From positions 1 to 64,000 of the forward strand of contig WQWA01000004.1 of NCBI GenBank assembly GCA_009785505.1: a DNA stretch of 64,000 bases, given 5' to 3'. Numbering within the stretch: position 1 is the first letter of the stretch; every line of letters starts with the position of its first letter. The notes beneath the pieces were generated by a model, which was not told where the DNA came from, did no database searches, and saw only the letters and a program-made list of their open reading frames with translations. Of the stretch, positions 42,718 to 51,369 are shown in pieces. Source of the DNA: Bacteroidales bacterium. GTDB lineage: Bacteria > Bacteroidota > Bacteroidia > Bacteroidales > P3. The position numbers were made by a program, and so were the translations under genes.

Positions 42718-44760
42718 ATGATAAATGCACCGATAGCAAAGAAAGAAACAAAATTGCTGACGACACACGATGTTGTTCGGCAGGACGATTATTTTTGGAT
42801 GAATCAACGTGATACGTCAGAAGTTTTGGATTATTTGAAGTCCGAAAATGCGTATTGCGATGCGATGATGAAAGATACGGAAAGCTTACAGAAACAACTG
42901 TTTGACGAAATAAAATCTCGTATCAAAGAGGACGATCAAAGTGTTCCGTTTTTTCGCAAAGAATACTGGTATTACACACGTTACGAAACGGGCAAAGAAT
43001 ATCCGATTTATTGTCGAAAATTCCAAACGCAGGACAATCCGGAAGAGATTATTTTAGACGTGAATAAACTTGCAGAAGGTCACGCTTTTTGTGCTATTGG
43101 CGAGATTGCGATTAGTGACGATAACAACATGTTGGCGTTTGCTGTGGATTTTGTGAGCAGAAGAATTTATGATATTTGGTTCAAAAATTTGGAAACCGGT
43201 GAAATTTTGAACGAAAAAATCGAAAAAACAGCAGGAAACTTTACGTGGACAGCCGATAATAAAACGCTGTTTTATGTCAAGCAAAACCGCCAACTTCGCT
43301 CGTGTCGTGTGATTAGATACGAACTTGGAAATCCCGAAAAAGAACAAGAAGTTTTTTTTGAAAAAGATGCGAAATTTAATGTTGGCGTTGGACGAACGAA
43401 ATCGGAAAGTTATGTATTTTTGTTTTCAGGAAGCTCTACATCAGCGGAATACCGTGTTATTCCGGCAAATAATCCCGAGGCGAAGTTTCAAATTTTTCAA
43501 CGCAGAGAAAAAGATTTGGAATATTCAATCGAACATTTTGAAAATCATTTTTTCGTGATGACGAATTGGAAGGCCACCAATTTCAAATTGATGAAAACGC
43601 CTTTAAATTCTACTGAAAAAGAGAATTGGAAAGACATTATTCCGCATCGTGACGATGTGAAGTTGGAAGATTTCGAAATTTTTTCGGATTATTTAGTTTT
43701 GCAAGAACGAAAAAATGCACTCAATCATATTCGAATTATTAGTTTGAAAAATGGCGAGGATTATTATCTCGAAATGTCTGAAGAGGTCTATAACACAGGA
43801 ATTGGCTACAATCCCGATTTTTATGCCACGAAATTGAGATACGGCTATACGTCAATGACCACGCCCCGAACGTCATACGAATATAATCTGAAAACTCGTG
43901 AAACCGTTGTGCTGAAACAACAACCGGTTTTAGATGAAAATTTCAGATCCGAAAACTACGAAAGCAAGCGTTTGTGGGCTGTTTCGCACGATGGCGAACG
44001 TGTGCCGATTTCGATGGTTTATAGAAAAGGTTTGAAAAAAAACGGACAAAACCCAACCTTGCTCTACGGTTATGGTTCGTATGGAATTTCGCTCGACCCG
44101 AATTTCAGTTCGGCACGATTGAGCCTTTTAGATAGAGGCTTTGTGTATGCGATTGCACACATTCGCGGAGGCGAAGAGATGGGTAGAAAATGGTATGAAA
44201 ATGCGAAATTTTTAAAGAAAAAAAATACATTTTTGGACTTCATCGCTTGTGCGGAAACATTGATAAAAGAAGGCTTTACGGCATCAGAAAAACTTGCCGG
44301 AATGGGCGGAAGTGCAGGCGGATTACTGATTGGTGCAGTTGCAAATATGCAACCCAATTTGTTTCACACACTCATTGCACAAGTACCGTTTGTAGATGTG
44401 GTTACAACAATGCTCGACGATGAGATTCCGCTAACGGTAGGCGAATACGAAGAATGGGGAAATCCCAACGAAAAAGAATTTTTCGACTATATGTTATCCT
44501 ATTCGCCTTACGATAACGTGAAAGCACAAAACTACCCAAATATGTTGATAACAACGGGCTACCACGATTCGCAAGTGCAATACTGGGAGCCTGCGAAATG
44601 GGTTGCAAAATTGCGTGCCACAAAAACGAACAGCAATTTACTGCTGTTCAAAACAGAACTGAACTTCGGACACGGCGGTGCTTCGGGACGGTTTGAGGCG
44701 TTGAAAGAAACGGCGTTGGAATATGCTTTTTTGCTAAAAACTGTTGGGAAATCAAAGTAA
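42718..44760 (+). CDS. ptrB: Prolyl oligopeptidase family protease (oligopeptidase B-like, S9A)
   Basis: A 680-aa two-domain serine peptidase: beta-propeller (about 70-400) and C-terminal hydrolase. Catalytic Ser in GGSAGGLL (near 531), Asp in TGYHDSQVQYW (near 615), His in FGHGGASGRF (near 650). The N-terminal motifs DDYFWMNQRDTSEVLDYL and FFRKEYWYYTRYETGKEYP match oligopeptidase B, which cleaves peptides after basic residues. No signal peptide, so cytoplasmic. Start 42718 is set by the MINAPIAKKE family start; the -7 box lies only 4 nt before it. Confidence 0.9.
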   Translation: MINAPIAKKETKLLTTHDVVRQDDYFWMNQRDTSEVLDYLKSENAYCDAMMKDTESLQKQLFDEIKSRIKEDDQSVPFFRKEYWYYTRYETGKEYPIYCRKFQTQDNPEEIILDVNKLAEGHAFCAIGEIAISDDNNMLAFAVDFVSRRIYDIWFKNLETGEILNEKIEKTAGNFTWTADNKTLFYVKQNRQLRSCRVIRYELGNPEKEQEVFFEKDAKFNVGVGRTKSESYVFLFSGSSTSAEYRVIPANNPEAKFQIFQRREKDLEYSIEHFENHFFVMTNWKATNFKLMKTPLNSTEKENWKDIIPHRDDVKLEDFEIFSDYLVLQERKNALNHIRIISLKNGEDYYLEMSEEVYNTGIGYNPDFYATKLRYGYTSMTTPRTSYEYNLKTRETVVLKQQPVLDENFRSENYESKRLWAVSHDGERVPISMVYRKGLKKNGQNPTLLYGYGSYGISLDPNFSSARLSLLDRGFVYAIAHIRGGEEMGRKWYENAKFLKKKNTFLDFIACAETLIKEGFTASEKLAGMGGSAGGLLIGAVANMQPNLFHTLIAQVPFVDVVTTMLDDEIPLTVGEYEEWGNPNEKEFFDYMLSYSPYDNVKAQNYPNMLITTGYHDSQVQYWEPAKWVAKLRATKTNSNLLLFKTELNFGHGGASGRFEALKETALEYAFLLKTVGKSK

Positions 44761-44768
44761 AGAATACT

Positions 44769-45374
44769 ATGAGAACAGAAAAAACATTTGGAATTATAGC
44801 CCTAATCGGACTTTTCTTTTTGCTTATGGATTTTCCGGGAGGCTATATACTTCTTATAAAATCATTGTCAGGCCTGGCTTTCTTGTACTTCCCTTTTGGG
44901 TTTTATTTTTTATGCGATAAAAACATAAAGCGACAAAATTTGATTTTGTCAGTTCTATCAGGGTGGTGGGGGCTTTCAGTAGTTCCGCTTGGGATATTAT
45001 TTAAGCTTATGCATTGGCCAGGTGGGCAAAATATGCTATTTATTGGGGTAATATCAGCCCCAATACTTTTGATCGTTATTTTTTTATTGAAAAGAAAGGC
45101 AAAAGAAGAATTGACCACGTACTACAGAAACATGTTTATTAGAACATCTATTTGGGTAGTATTGGCTATCTTTTTCTGTTTCACCCCCAACACAACATTG
45201 TGGAAAATCCAACACAGAAACGACCCTGAACTTTTAGATGTAAGAATAAAGTACCACGAAGGTCGTAGCAATGAAAATCATATAGATTTTAGACGAAGGC
45301 GGGACTCTTTGCGTTTTGAAGAGTGGAGACTACAAAGATTGGAACAGCAACAAACAGAAAATGAAATCGAATGA
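44769..45374 (+). CDS. Membrane protein with GldL-like motif
   Basis: A 201-aa protein with about four to five hydrophobic segments in the first 150 residues, including a FKLMHWPGGQNMLFIG loop. The FKxMHWPG motif is known from GldL, the inner-membrane type IX secretion motor component, and from uncharacterised Bacteroidota membrane proteins. The C-terminal ~50 residues are charged and soluble. It is not GldL itself: no partner gldM/K/N is near. It follows the prolyl oligopeptidase by 8 nt and probably shares its transcript. Confidence 0.6.
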   Translation: MRTEKTFGIIALIGLFFLLMDFPGGYILLIKSLSGLAFLYFPFGFYFLCDKNIKRQNLILSVLSGWWGLSVVPLGILFKLMHWPGGQNMLFIGVISAPILLIVIFLLKRKAKEELTTYYRNMFIRTSIWVVLAIFFCFTPNTTLWKIQHRNDPELLDVRIKYHEGRSNENHIDFRRRRDSLRFEEWRLQRLEQQQTENEIE

Positions 45375-45383
45375 AAATACGCA

Positions 45384-45640
45384 TTAAATTCGCCCTGAAA
45401 GGGCATAATAAAAATGATATCGCCCTTACAGGGCTCAACAAATCGGGGTGAACACATAAACCATAGGGCGTTGCCCTATGCTAATGATAACAAGGCCTTC
45501 AGCCTTGAGTTGAAAACAAAAAACAATCAAACAAATAGCAAACAGATTGCTTCGTTATGCTCGCAATGGCGCAACAAAATAAACGCCCCGAAGGGGCATA
45601 ATATCAATAACACAGGGCAACGCCCTGTGAACAAAAAATA
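45384..45640. repeat. Cluster of at least six distinct short hairpin repeats
   Basis: The gene-free stretch 45375-45645 holds successive small palindromes: GCCCTGAAAGGGC, GCCCTTACAGGGC, CATAGGGCGTTGCCCTATG, AAGGCCTTCAGCCTT, CGCCCCGAAGGGGC and CAGGGCAACGCCCTG, plus part of a GATTGCTTCG..CTCGCAATGGC element. They are not equally spaced and do not form a CRISPR-like array. Confidence 0.75.
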
Positions 45641-45645
45641 AAACT

Positions 45646-46521
45646 ATGATACAAGCATCAGAATTCCCGCAAAACGCAGATGGTAGTGTATATCACTTGC
45701 ATCTGCATCCCGAGCAACTTGCCGGCACTGTTATTTTACTTGGCGATCCGGGACGTGTTCCGATATTTTCAAAGTATATGGAACGCATCGATCACAAACA
45801 AATGAATCGTGAGATTGTTACGCACACGGGCATTTACAAAGGAAAGCCGCTGACCATTATGTCAACAGGAATGGGGACAGACAATTTAGACATCGTTGTA
45901 AATGAGTTGGACGCATTGGTAAACATCGACCTGAAAACTCGTGAAATCAAATCCGAAAAAACTTCGCTAAACCTTGTGAGAATAGGCACTTGCGGCTCGT
46001 TACAAGAAGACATCGAAGTGAACAAATTTATTGCTTCGGCGTATGGATTCGGAATTGACGGATTAATGAATTTCTACAACGTTGAGCCCGATGTGTGCGA
46101 CCGTGCGATGGAAAACGCATTTATGGATCACTCGAACTGGCTGAAAACACTGCCAAGACCGTACTTCGTAAAAGCATCAGACAAGCTGATCGAGCGTATC
46201 GCAAAAAACGATATGTATCGTGGAATTACAGCAACGGCACAGGGATTTTACGGTCCGCAAGGCAGAGTTTTACGTTTGCCGTTGGCGTTTCCACAAATGC
46301 ACGATGTAATGAAATCGTTTGAATACAATGACCTGAAAATCACCAACCTCGAAATGGAAACTTCGGCACTGTACGGACTGGGACAATCTCTCGGACATAA
46401 AACGATGACCGCCTGTTTGGTTGTAGCAAACCGAGTTACCGGAAAATTCTCAGAGAACTACAAACAAACGATGGAAGACAGCATCGAAACGTTGATTGAT
46501 AGAATTTTGAATATTGCGTAA
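45646..46521 (+). CDS. udp: Uridine phosphorylase-like nucleoside phosphorylase
   Basis: A 291-aa PNP/UDP family enzyme that splits nucleosides with phosphate. LLGDPGRVPIFSKYM near the N-terminus, VTHTGIYKGKPLTIMSTGMG (phosphate binding) and the C-terminal ITNLEMETSALYGLGQSLG (ribose-binding Glu/Met-Glu) identify the family. Uridine is the likely substrate, others cannot be excluded. Preceded by a repeat cluster, followed by a short repeat and the SirB1-like gene. Confidence 0.88.
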   Translation: MIQASEFPQNADGSVYHLHLHPEQLAGTVILLGDPGRVPIFSKYMERIDHKQMNREIVTHTGIYKGKPLTIMSTGMGTDNLDIVVNELDALVNIDLKTREIKSEKTSLNLVRIGTCGSLQEDIEVNKFIASAYGFGIDGLMNFYNVEPDVCDRAMENAFMDHSNWLKTLPRPYFVKASDKLIERIAKNDMYRGITATAQGFYGPQGRVLRLPLAFPQMHDVMKSFEYNDLKITNLEMETSALYGLGQSLGHKTMTACLVVANRVTGKFSENYKQTMEDSIETLIDRILNIA

Positions 46522-46527
46522 CGCTTT

Positions 46528-46554
46528 GGCACGGACGGGACGTCCGCGCCAGCG
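46528..46554. repeat. Palindromic repeat downstream of udp
   Basis: GGCACGGACGGGACGTCCGCGCC, the same element as the one read in frame in aroC (51073-51095). Broken here as GGCACGGACG / CGTCCGCGCC arms. Confidence 0.7.
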
Positions 46555-46567
46555 ACCAAAAAACAAC

Positions 46568-47449
46568 ATGGAAACCACGAGCAAAATTTCCGCATTAATC
46601 AAGTTGATTGACGACCCTGACGAGCAAGTTTTTTGGCAAATCAAAAACGAAATTTTGTCGATGGGCTCAATTGTTATTCCAAGTCTGGAAAGTGCTCTGA
46701 TTTCAGCATCAGACGGGAATTTTATCGAACGCGTTAATGAAATTTTAAGCGAAATTCAAAACGAAAGTCTATATCAAAATTTCGAGAATTGGCTAAAAAG
46801 CGAAGAGCAGGATTTGCTTGAGTTGATGATTTTGGTTGAACAAATTCGTGATTTCAATTTTTCAAGGCAGAGTATCATTGAGCCTGTTGCTCAAATCAAA
46901 ATGGATATTTGGCTTGAGTTGAATGAAAATCAAACTATTTTAGAACAAATCAAGATTGTTGACCGGATTTTTTACACCAAACATAACTTTGAAGCTGACG
47001 AGCGAGAACCTTACGAACTACCAAATTACTTCATTTCAAATCTTTTGAAAAACAAAAAAGGAAATGACACGACACTCGGGTTGTTGTATTTATATTTGGT
47101 TCGATCTCAAAACATCTCGTTTTGGGGCGTGAAATTGTTGTCGAACTTCATTTTAGCTTACACTAATTCTTTGGAAAACAAAACTATCGACGATGTTTTG
47201 TTTTATCTAAATCCGTACAAAGTTCACGAAGTTCCTTACAAGAATGCAGCGAAATTTTCACGTCCGAATTTACAAGATTTTTTTGCAAATGCAGGCGTAG
47301 AGTTGAATATCGCTGACATAACACCTTGTTCAAATGTGGATATCGCACGCCGTTGGTTGTGGTTTATTCAACAAGCCTATATTCGCAAAAATAACGAGGA
47401 AAAAACGGATTTGTTAAACAAATTGTTGAAATTATTTGTTCATGTCTGA
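46568..47449 (+). CDS. SirB1/transglutaminase-like family protein
   Basis: A 293-aa protein. Residues about 15-75 resemble a HEAT-like N-terminal segment; the centre has IFYTKHNFEADE and LKNKKGNDTTLGLLYLYLVRS, which align with the SirB1_N (transglutaminase-like) family, where the classical catalytic residues are usually not conserved. Function unknown. The upstream open-frame extension (46514-46567) runs through the repeat; the Met at 46568 is the likelier start. Confidence 0.65.
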   Translation: METTSKISALIKLIDDPDEQVFWQIKNEILSMGSIVIPSLESALISASDGNFIERVNEILSEIQNESLYQNFENWLKSEEQDLLELMILVEQIRDFNFSRQSIIEPVAQIKMDIWLELNENQTILEQIKIVDRIFYTKHNFEADEREPYELPNYFISNLLKNKKGNDTTLGLLYLYLVRSQNISFWGVKLLSNFILAYTNSLENKTIDDVLFYLNPYKVHEVPYKNAAKFSRPNLQDFFANAGVELNIADITPCSNVDIARRWLWFIQQAYIRKNNEEKTDLLNKLLKLFVHV

Positions 47450-47458
47450 TTTTTTCCG

Positions 47459-47466
47459 TACCTTTG
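47459..47466 (+). promoter_or_regulatory. Promoter -7 box of the DHH phosphoesterase
   Basis: TACCTTTG; the first ATG (47468) follows after 1 nt, too close, so 47480 is used. Confidence 0.65.
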
Positions 47467-47479
47467 CATGACATTTTGC

Positions 47480-48499
47480 ATGAATATTTCCGAGCACATA
47501 CCAAAGTTTAAAGAACTGATTGAAAAATCGCAGAACATTGTGGTTTTGGCACACTACAATCCCGATGGAGATGCGATTGGCTCGTGTGCAGCATGGCATG
47601 ATTATTTGCTGAATTTGGGGAAAAATTCGCAAATTGTATTTCCCAATGATTTTCCGCAAAATCTCAAATGGATCAAAGGCTCGGAAACAGCAACAATTGC
47701 TACCAAAGAACTGAAAAAAGCCCAAGCATTAATTGCTTATGCGGATTTGATAATTTGTAACGATTTTCAGTCGTTTTCGAGAGTAGGAGTATTGCAAGAA
47801 ATATCTCTGAAATCGAGAGCAAAAAAAATTCTGGTTGATCATCATGTTGATCCGGAAGTAGAGCAGTTTGACTTAATTTTTTCAAACGTAGAAAGTTCGT
47901 CAACGTCAGAATTAGTTTTCGAAATAATTACGCTACTAAACCCCGAAGAGCCCGTAAGCAAAACTATTGCTGAGGCTATCTACGTGGGAATTATGACGGA
48001 TACAGGATCGTTCAGTTACTCGAGTGGTCACAAAAGAACGTTTGAAATTGTTGCAGAGTTGATTGGTTTGGGAGTTGACACGTGTCAAATTTTTCAAGAC
48101 GTTTACAGCACATTTTCAGAAAATAGAATGAGAATGTTGGGGCATTGTTTGACGAATCGATTGAAGGTTTTACCTGAATTTTCAACCGCCTACATGTACC
48201 TCACCAAGGAAGATTTACGCGAATTTCGTGAAATTCCGGGCGACACGGAAGGTATTGTTAACTACGCACTTGCCATAAAAGGAATAAAATTTGCCGTATT
48301 CTTCACAGAACGAGAAAAACGCATCCGAATTTCATTTCGCTCGAAAGGCGAAGTTGATTGCAATGAATTTGCCAAAACCTTTTTCAACGGTGGAGGACAT
48401 CATAATGCTTCCGGAGGAGATTCGTTCGAAACGATGCAAGAGACTATTCAAAAATTTGAGAAATTATTACCTGAACTTAAACAAAAAAGCAACTTATAA
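47480..48499 (+). CDS. nrnA: DHH/DHHA1 phosphoesterase (NrnA-like)
   Basis: A 339-aa RecJ-superfamily enzyme: AHYNPDGDAIGS (the HxNPDGDAIGS variant of the DHH site), ICNDFQSFSR, VDHHVDPE, TDTGSF and the C-terminal GGGHHNASGG (DHHA1). NrnA proteins degrade nano-RNA and also act as pAp phosphatase; the assignment follows size and motifs. Start at 47480 (MNISEHIPK) since the first ATG lies before the predicted transcript start. Confidence 0.9.
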   Translation: MNISEHIPKFKELIEKSQNIVVLAHYNPDGDAIGSCAAWHDYLLNLGKNSQIVFPNDFPQNLKWIKGSETATIATKELKKAQALIAYADLIICNDFQSFSRVGVLQEISLKSRAKKILVDHHVDPEVEQFDLIFSNVESSSTSELVFEIITLLNPEEPVSKTIAEAIYVGIMTDTGSFSYSSGHKRTFEIVAELIGLGVDTCQIFQDVYSTFSENRMRMLGHCLTNRLKVLPEFSTAYMYLTKEDLREFREIPGDTEGIVNYALAIKGIKFAVFFTEREKRIRISFRSKGEVDCNEFAKTFFNGGGHHNASGGDSFETMQETIQKFEKLLPELKQKSNL

Positions 48500-48531
48500 C
48501 CACAATTTAACTCACAAAATCAAAAAAAATT

Positions 48532-49431
48532 ATGAAAAGAATCCTAATTACAGCAGCAGCCTTGCTTTTGGTAGCCGGCATGTTTACTTCTTGCGGAAGA
48601 AGTGAATTGAGAGGTTTTAGCCGAACAGAAACCGGTTTACATTACAAATTTTACGTAAAGACCGATAGTCCGAGGGCTCAAGTTGGCGAAATTATTGTGG
48701 GCGAGATTTGGATGTATCAAGACGATGAGCTATTGTTTAGCAATGAAGGCAACCCCATGCCCTTGTTTCAGGTTGGCGCCCCTGTATATGATGCAGGTTT
48801 GAAAGATGCTCTTTTGGAGGAGGCTCTTTTAATGATTGGTGCAGGTGACAGTGTAAAGTTTGCGTATAGGCTTGAAATGTTCCCTCACATTTGGGACGAA
48901 CAAGAGGTAGATTTTCTATTCCACACAATCAAAGTTCACGGCGTTTACACCGAAGAAGAATTTGAAATGAGAATGCAGATGGAGCAAATGATTGGAGAAG
49001 CCATCGAAGCCGAGATATTGGCTGAATTTCTCGCCGAAGAAGGTATTACCGCACGACCTAATGATGACGGTGTTTATGTGATTGTTACAAGAAGAGGGTC
49101 AGGTGCCGTGGCAAGCAGAGGACGAAATATTCAAATGCATTATGTTGGTCGTTTGATTGATGGAACCGTTTTTGATACAAGTCGTGAAGATGTTGCGAGA
49201 GAGTACGGTCTTTTTACGCCGATGCGCGACTGGGTTCCGCTTCCGTTTCAAGCAGGTATGGGACAAATGATTCCCGGTTTGGATAATGCTGTTATTGGTA
49301 TGAATGTCGGGACAAGGGCAACCTTGATTATCCCATCAAATATGGCTTATGGAACGCATGGTATGCCACAAGCCGGAATTCCCGGATTTTCAACGCTAGT
49401 TTTCGATATCGAAATAGTTGCTGTGAATTAA
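48532..49431 (+). CDS. FKBP-type peptidyl-prolyl isomerase lipoprotein
   Basis: A 299-aa lipoprotein: signal MKRILITAAALLLVAGMFTS then CGRSE. The C-terminal ~105 residues are an FKBP domain (VGRLIDGTVFDTS, PFQAGMGQMIPGLDNAVIGM, PSNMAYGTHGMPQAGIPGFS). The N-terminal half (about 30-150) looks like a second, degenerate FKBP-like domain. Envelope isomerases of this kind (GldI) support gliding in flavobacteria; equivalence is not shown. 6 nt separate it from ftsX. Confidence 0.85.
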   Translation: MKRILITAAALLLVAGMFTSCGRSELRGFSRTETGLHYKFYVKTDSPRAQVGEIIVGEIWMYQDDELLFSNEGNPMPLFQVGAPVYDAGLKDALLEEALLMIGAGDSVKFAYRLEMFPHIWDEQEVDFLFHTIKVHGVYTEEEFEMRMQMEQMIGEAIEAEILAEFLAEEGITARPNDDGVYVIVTRRGSGAVASRGRNIQMHYVGRLIDGTVFDTSREDVAREYGLFTPMRDWVPLPFQAGMGQMIPGLDNAVIGMNVGTRATLIIPSNMAYGTHGMPQAGIPGFSTLVFDIEIVAVN

Positions 49432-49437
49432 AAAACA

Positions 49438-50316
49438 ATGAGCTCGTACGAAGAAAAATATCAAAAAAGACGACTGCGCAATTCATACATCACATCGGTG
49501 ATTAGTATCACGCTTGTTCTGTTTTTGTTGGGCATACAAGGTGTAATCCTCATACATGCACACAAGTTATCGCGTTATGTTCTCGAAAATATCATAGTTA
49601 CAGCTGTTTTGAGTGACAATGCCACAGAAGCCGATATAACTCGACTACAGAGGCAGCTGGAGTTCACGCCTGCCGTAAAAAACAATGTGTTCATATCCAA
49701 AGATGAAGCGGCCAGACTACTTACAGAAGAGTTGGGCGAGGATTTTGTTGCGTTTATAGGACATAATCCGCTGTCGGCATCCATTGAAATACGCCTGAGA
49801 GCAGAGTATGCAAATCCTGAAAGTATAGCAAATTTGGCAGATCAATTGTTGGAAATCAACGAGATTCAGGAAGTGTTTTATCAAACGAATTTGGTGCAAT
49901 TGATCAGTGATAATGTCCGTCGGATTAGTTTCATTTTGCTCAGCATTAGTGCGGTTATTTTGTTTATTGCGATTGCATTAATCAACAATACAATTCGTTT
50001 GGCTGTTTATTCGAAACGTCTACTGATTAAGAGTATGCAGTTGGTTGGTGCTACGCAGGGATTTATTCGAAAGCCGTTTATTCGACGTGGAATTTGGCAA
50101 GGGATTATTGGCGCATTTTTGTCATCGGTTATGCTCGGAGTTTTGGTGTATTACTTGCAATATTACGCACCGGAAATTGTCAGTATCCAAGATATTAGCT
50201 GGTTTTTGATGTTGTTTGGAGGTATTTTTCTTGTCGCTATTATTTTCACTTGGATTTCGTCTTACCTTGCAGTTCGGCGATTCTTGAAAATGAAAAACGA
50301 CTTGGTTCATTATTAG
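49438..50316 (+). CDS. ftsX: Cell division protein FtsX
   Basis: A 292-aa permease-like subunit of FtsEX, which controls septal peptidoglycan hydrolysis. One N-terminal helix, an extracytoplasmic domain (about 45-160) and three C-terminal helices; INNTIRLAVYSKRLLIKSMQLVGAT is the family signature (INNT...VGAT). FtsE is not in the window. In many Bacteroidota ftsX is followed by DUF3098 and uppP; here these lie about 3 kb away on the other strand. Confidence 0.92.
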   Translation: MSSYEEKYQKRRLRNSYITSVISITLVLFLLGIQGVILIHAHKLSRYVLENIIVTAVLSDNATEADITRLQRQLEFTPAVKNNVFISKDEAARLLTEELGEDFVAFIGHNPLSASIEIRLRAEYANPESIANLADQLLEINEIQEVFYQTNLVQLISDNVRRISFILLSISAVILFIAIALINNTIRLAVYSKRLLIKSMQLVGATQGFIRKPFIRRGIWQGIIGAFLSSVMLGVLVYYLQYYAPEIVSIQDISWFLMLFGGIFLVAIIFTWISSYLAVRRFLKMKNDLVHY

Positions 50317-50337
50317 AAAATTGCGTTCGCAAGCCTA

Positions 50338-51354
50338 ATGAACAGTTTCGGCGAACATATCAAACTAACAACTTTTGGTGAATCGCACGGCGTAGCCCTC
50401 GGTGGCGTTATCGAAGGATTTCCGGCAGGTGTTGAAATTGATTTGAATTTCATTCAGTCTGAATTAGATCGTCGAAAACCCTCTCATCACAAAGCAAGCA
50501 CAACGCGCAAAGAAAGTGATCGCGTAGAGGTTTTATCGGGAATTTTTGAAGGAAAAACGCTCGGAACGCCTATCGCTTTCATCATTCGCAACGAAAATCA
50601 ACAACCGGACGATTACGAATATCTGCGTGAAATCTTTCGTCCCGGACATGCCGATTTCACTTACGAAAAGAAATACGGACATTATGATCATCGCAGTGGA
50701 GGTCGTGCCTCTGCACGTGAAACCGCTTCACGTGTTGCTGCCGGAGCATTTGCAAAAACCATTCTTCAAAAAAAAGGCGTAGAAATCACAGCAAGTATCA
50801 AACAAATCGGAACGGCAAAAACTCCCGAAGAAATCGAGCATTTAATCGAACAAACGAAAGCCGAGGGCGACAGTCTTGGCGGAATTATTGAATGTGTGAT
50901 AAAAGGTTGTCCTGCTGGTGTTGGCGAGCCTGTTTTCGGCAAATTGCAAGCCCAACTTGCGGAAGCCATGATGAGCATTCCCGCGGCAAAAGGTTTTGAA
51001 TATGGTGAAGGTTTTGCATCTGCTACGATGAAAGGTAGCGAGCACAATGATGTTTATATTTTAGACGAATACGGCACGGACGAGACGTCCGCGCCAGCGG
51101 GAAACGTAAAACCTGCAACCAATCACAACGGTGGAATTTTAGGCGGAATCAGCACCGGACAAGATATTATTTTTAGGGTGGCTTTCAAGCCGATTGCGAG
51201 TATTTCCAAACCCCAGCAAACCGTTGATAAAAAAGGCAATCCCATAGAACTTGTTAATCAAGGACGGCATGATGTTTGTTGTGTGCCGAGGGTTTTGCCT
51301 GTGGTTGAAGCCATGACGGCGTTAGTGATTCTTGATCGTTCATTTTTTTTGTGA
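50338..51354 (+). CDS. aroC: Chorismate synthase
   Basis: A 338-aa FMN-dependent enzyme, last step of the shikimate pathway: 5-enolpyruvylshikimate-3-phosphate to chorismate. LTTFGESHGVALGGVIEG, HYDHRSGGRASARETAS and GRHDVCCVPR are the three family signatures. A palindromic repeat (51073-51095) is read in frame and encodes GTDETSAPAG near residue 247, just before the conserved ATNHNGGILGGISTG; this is a surface loop in family structures. Probably part of the FKBP-ftsX-aroC transcript. Confidence 0.96.
   Translation: MNSFGEHIKLTTFGESHGVALGGVIEGFPAGVEIDLNFIQSELDRRKPSHHKASTTRKESDRVEVLSGIFEGKTLGTPIAFIIRNENQQPDDYEYLREIFRPGHADFTYEKKYGHYDHRSGGRASARETASRVAAGAFAKTILQKKGVEITASIKQIGTAKTPEEIEHLIEQTKAEGDSLGGIIECVIKGCPAGVGEPVFGKLQAQLAEAMMSIPAAKGFEYGEGFASATMKGSEHNDVYILDEYGTDETSAPAGNVKPATNHNGGILGGISTGQDIIFRVAFKPIASISKPQQTVDKKGNPIELVNQGRHDVCCVPRVLPVVEAMTALVILDRSFFL
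51073..51095. repeat. Palindromic repeat in frame in aroC
   Basis: GGCACGGACG / CGTCCGCGCC arms, the same element as at 46528-46554. Confidence 0.75.
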
Positions 51355-51369
51355 CCAAAAAACGAACGA

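Noticed and set aside
45375-45645. CRISPR-like array
   Set aside because: The repeats differ in sequence and spacing; there are no cas genes.
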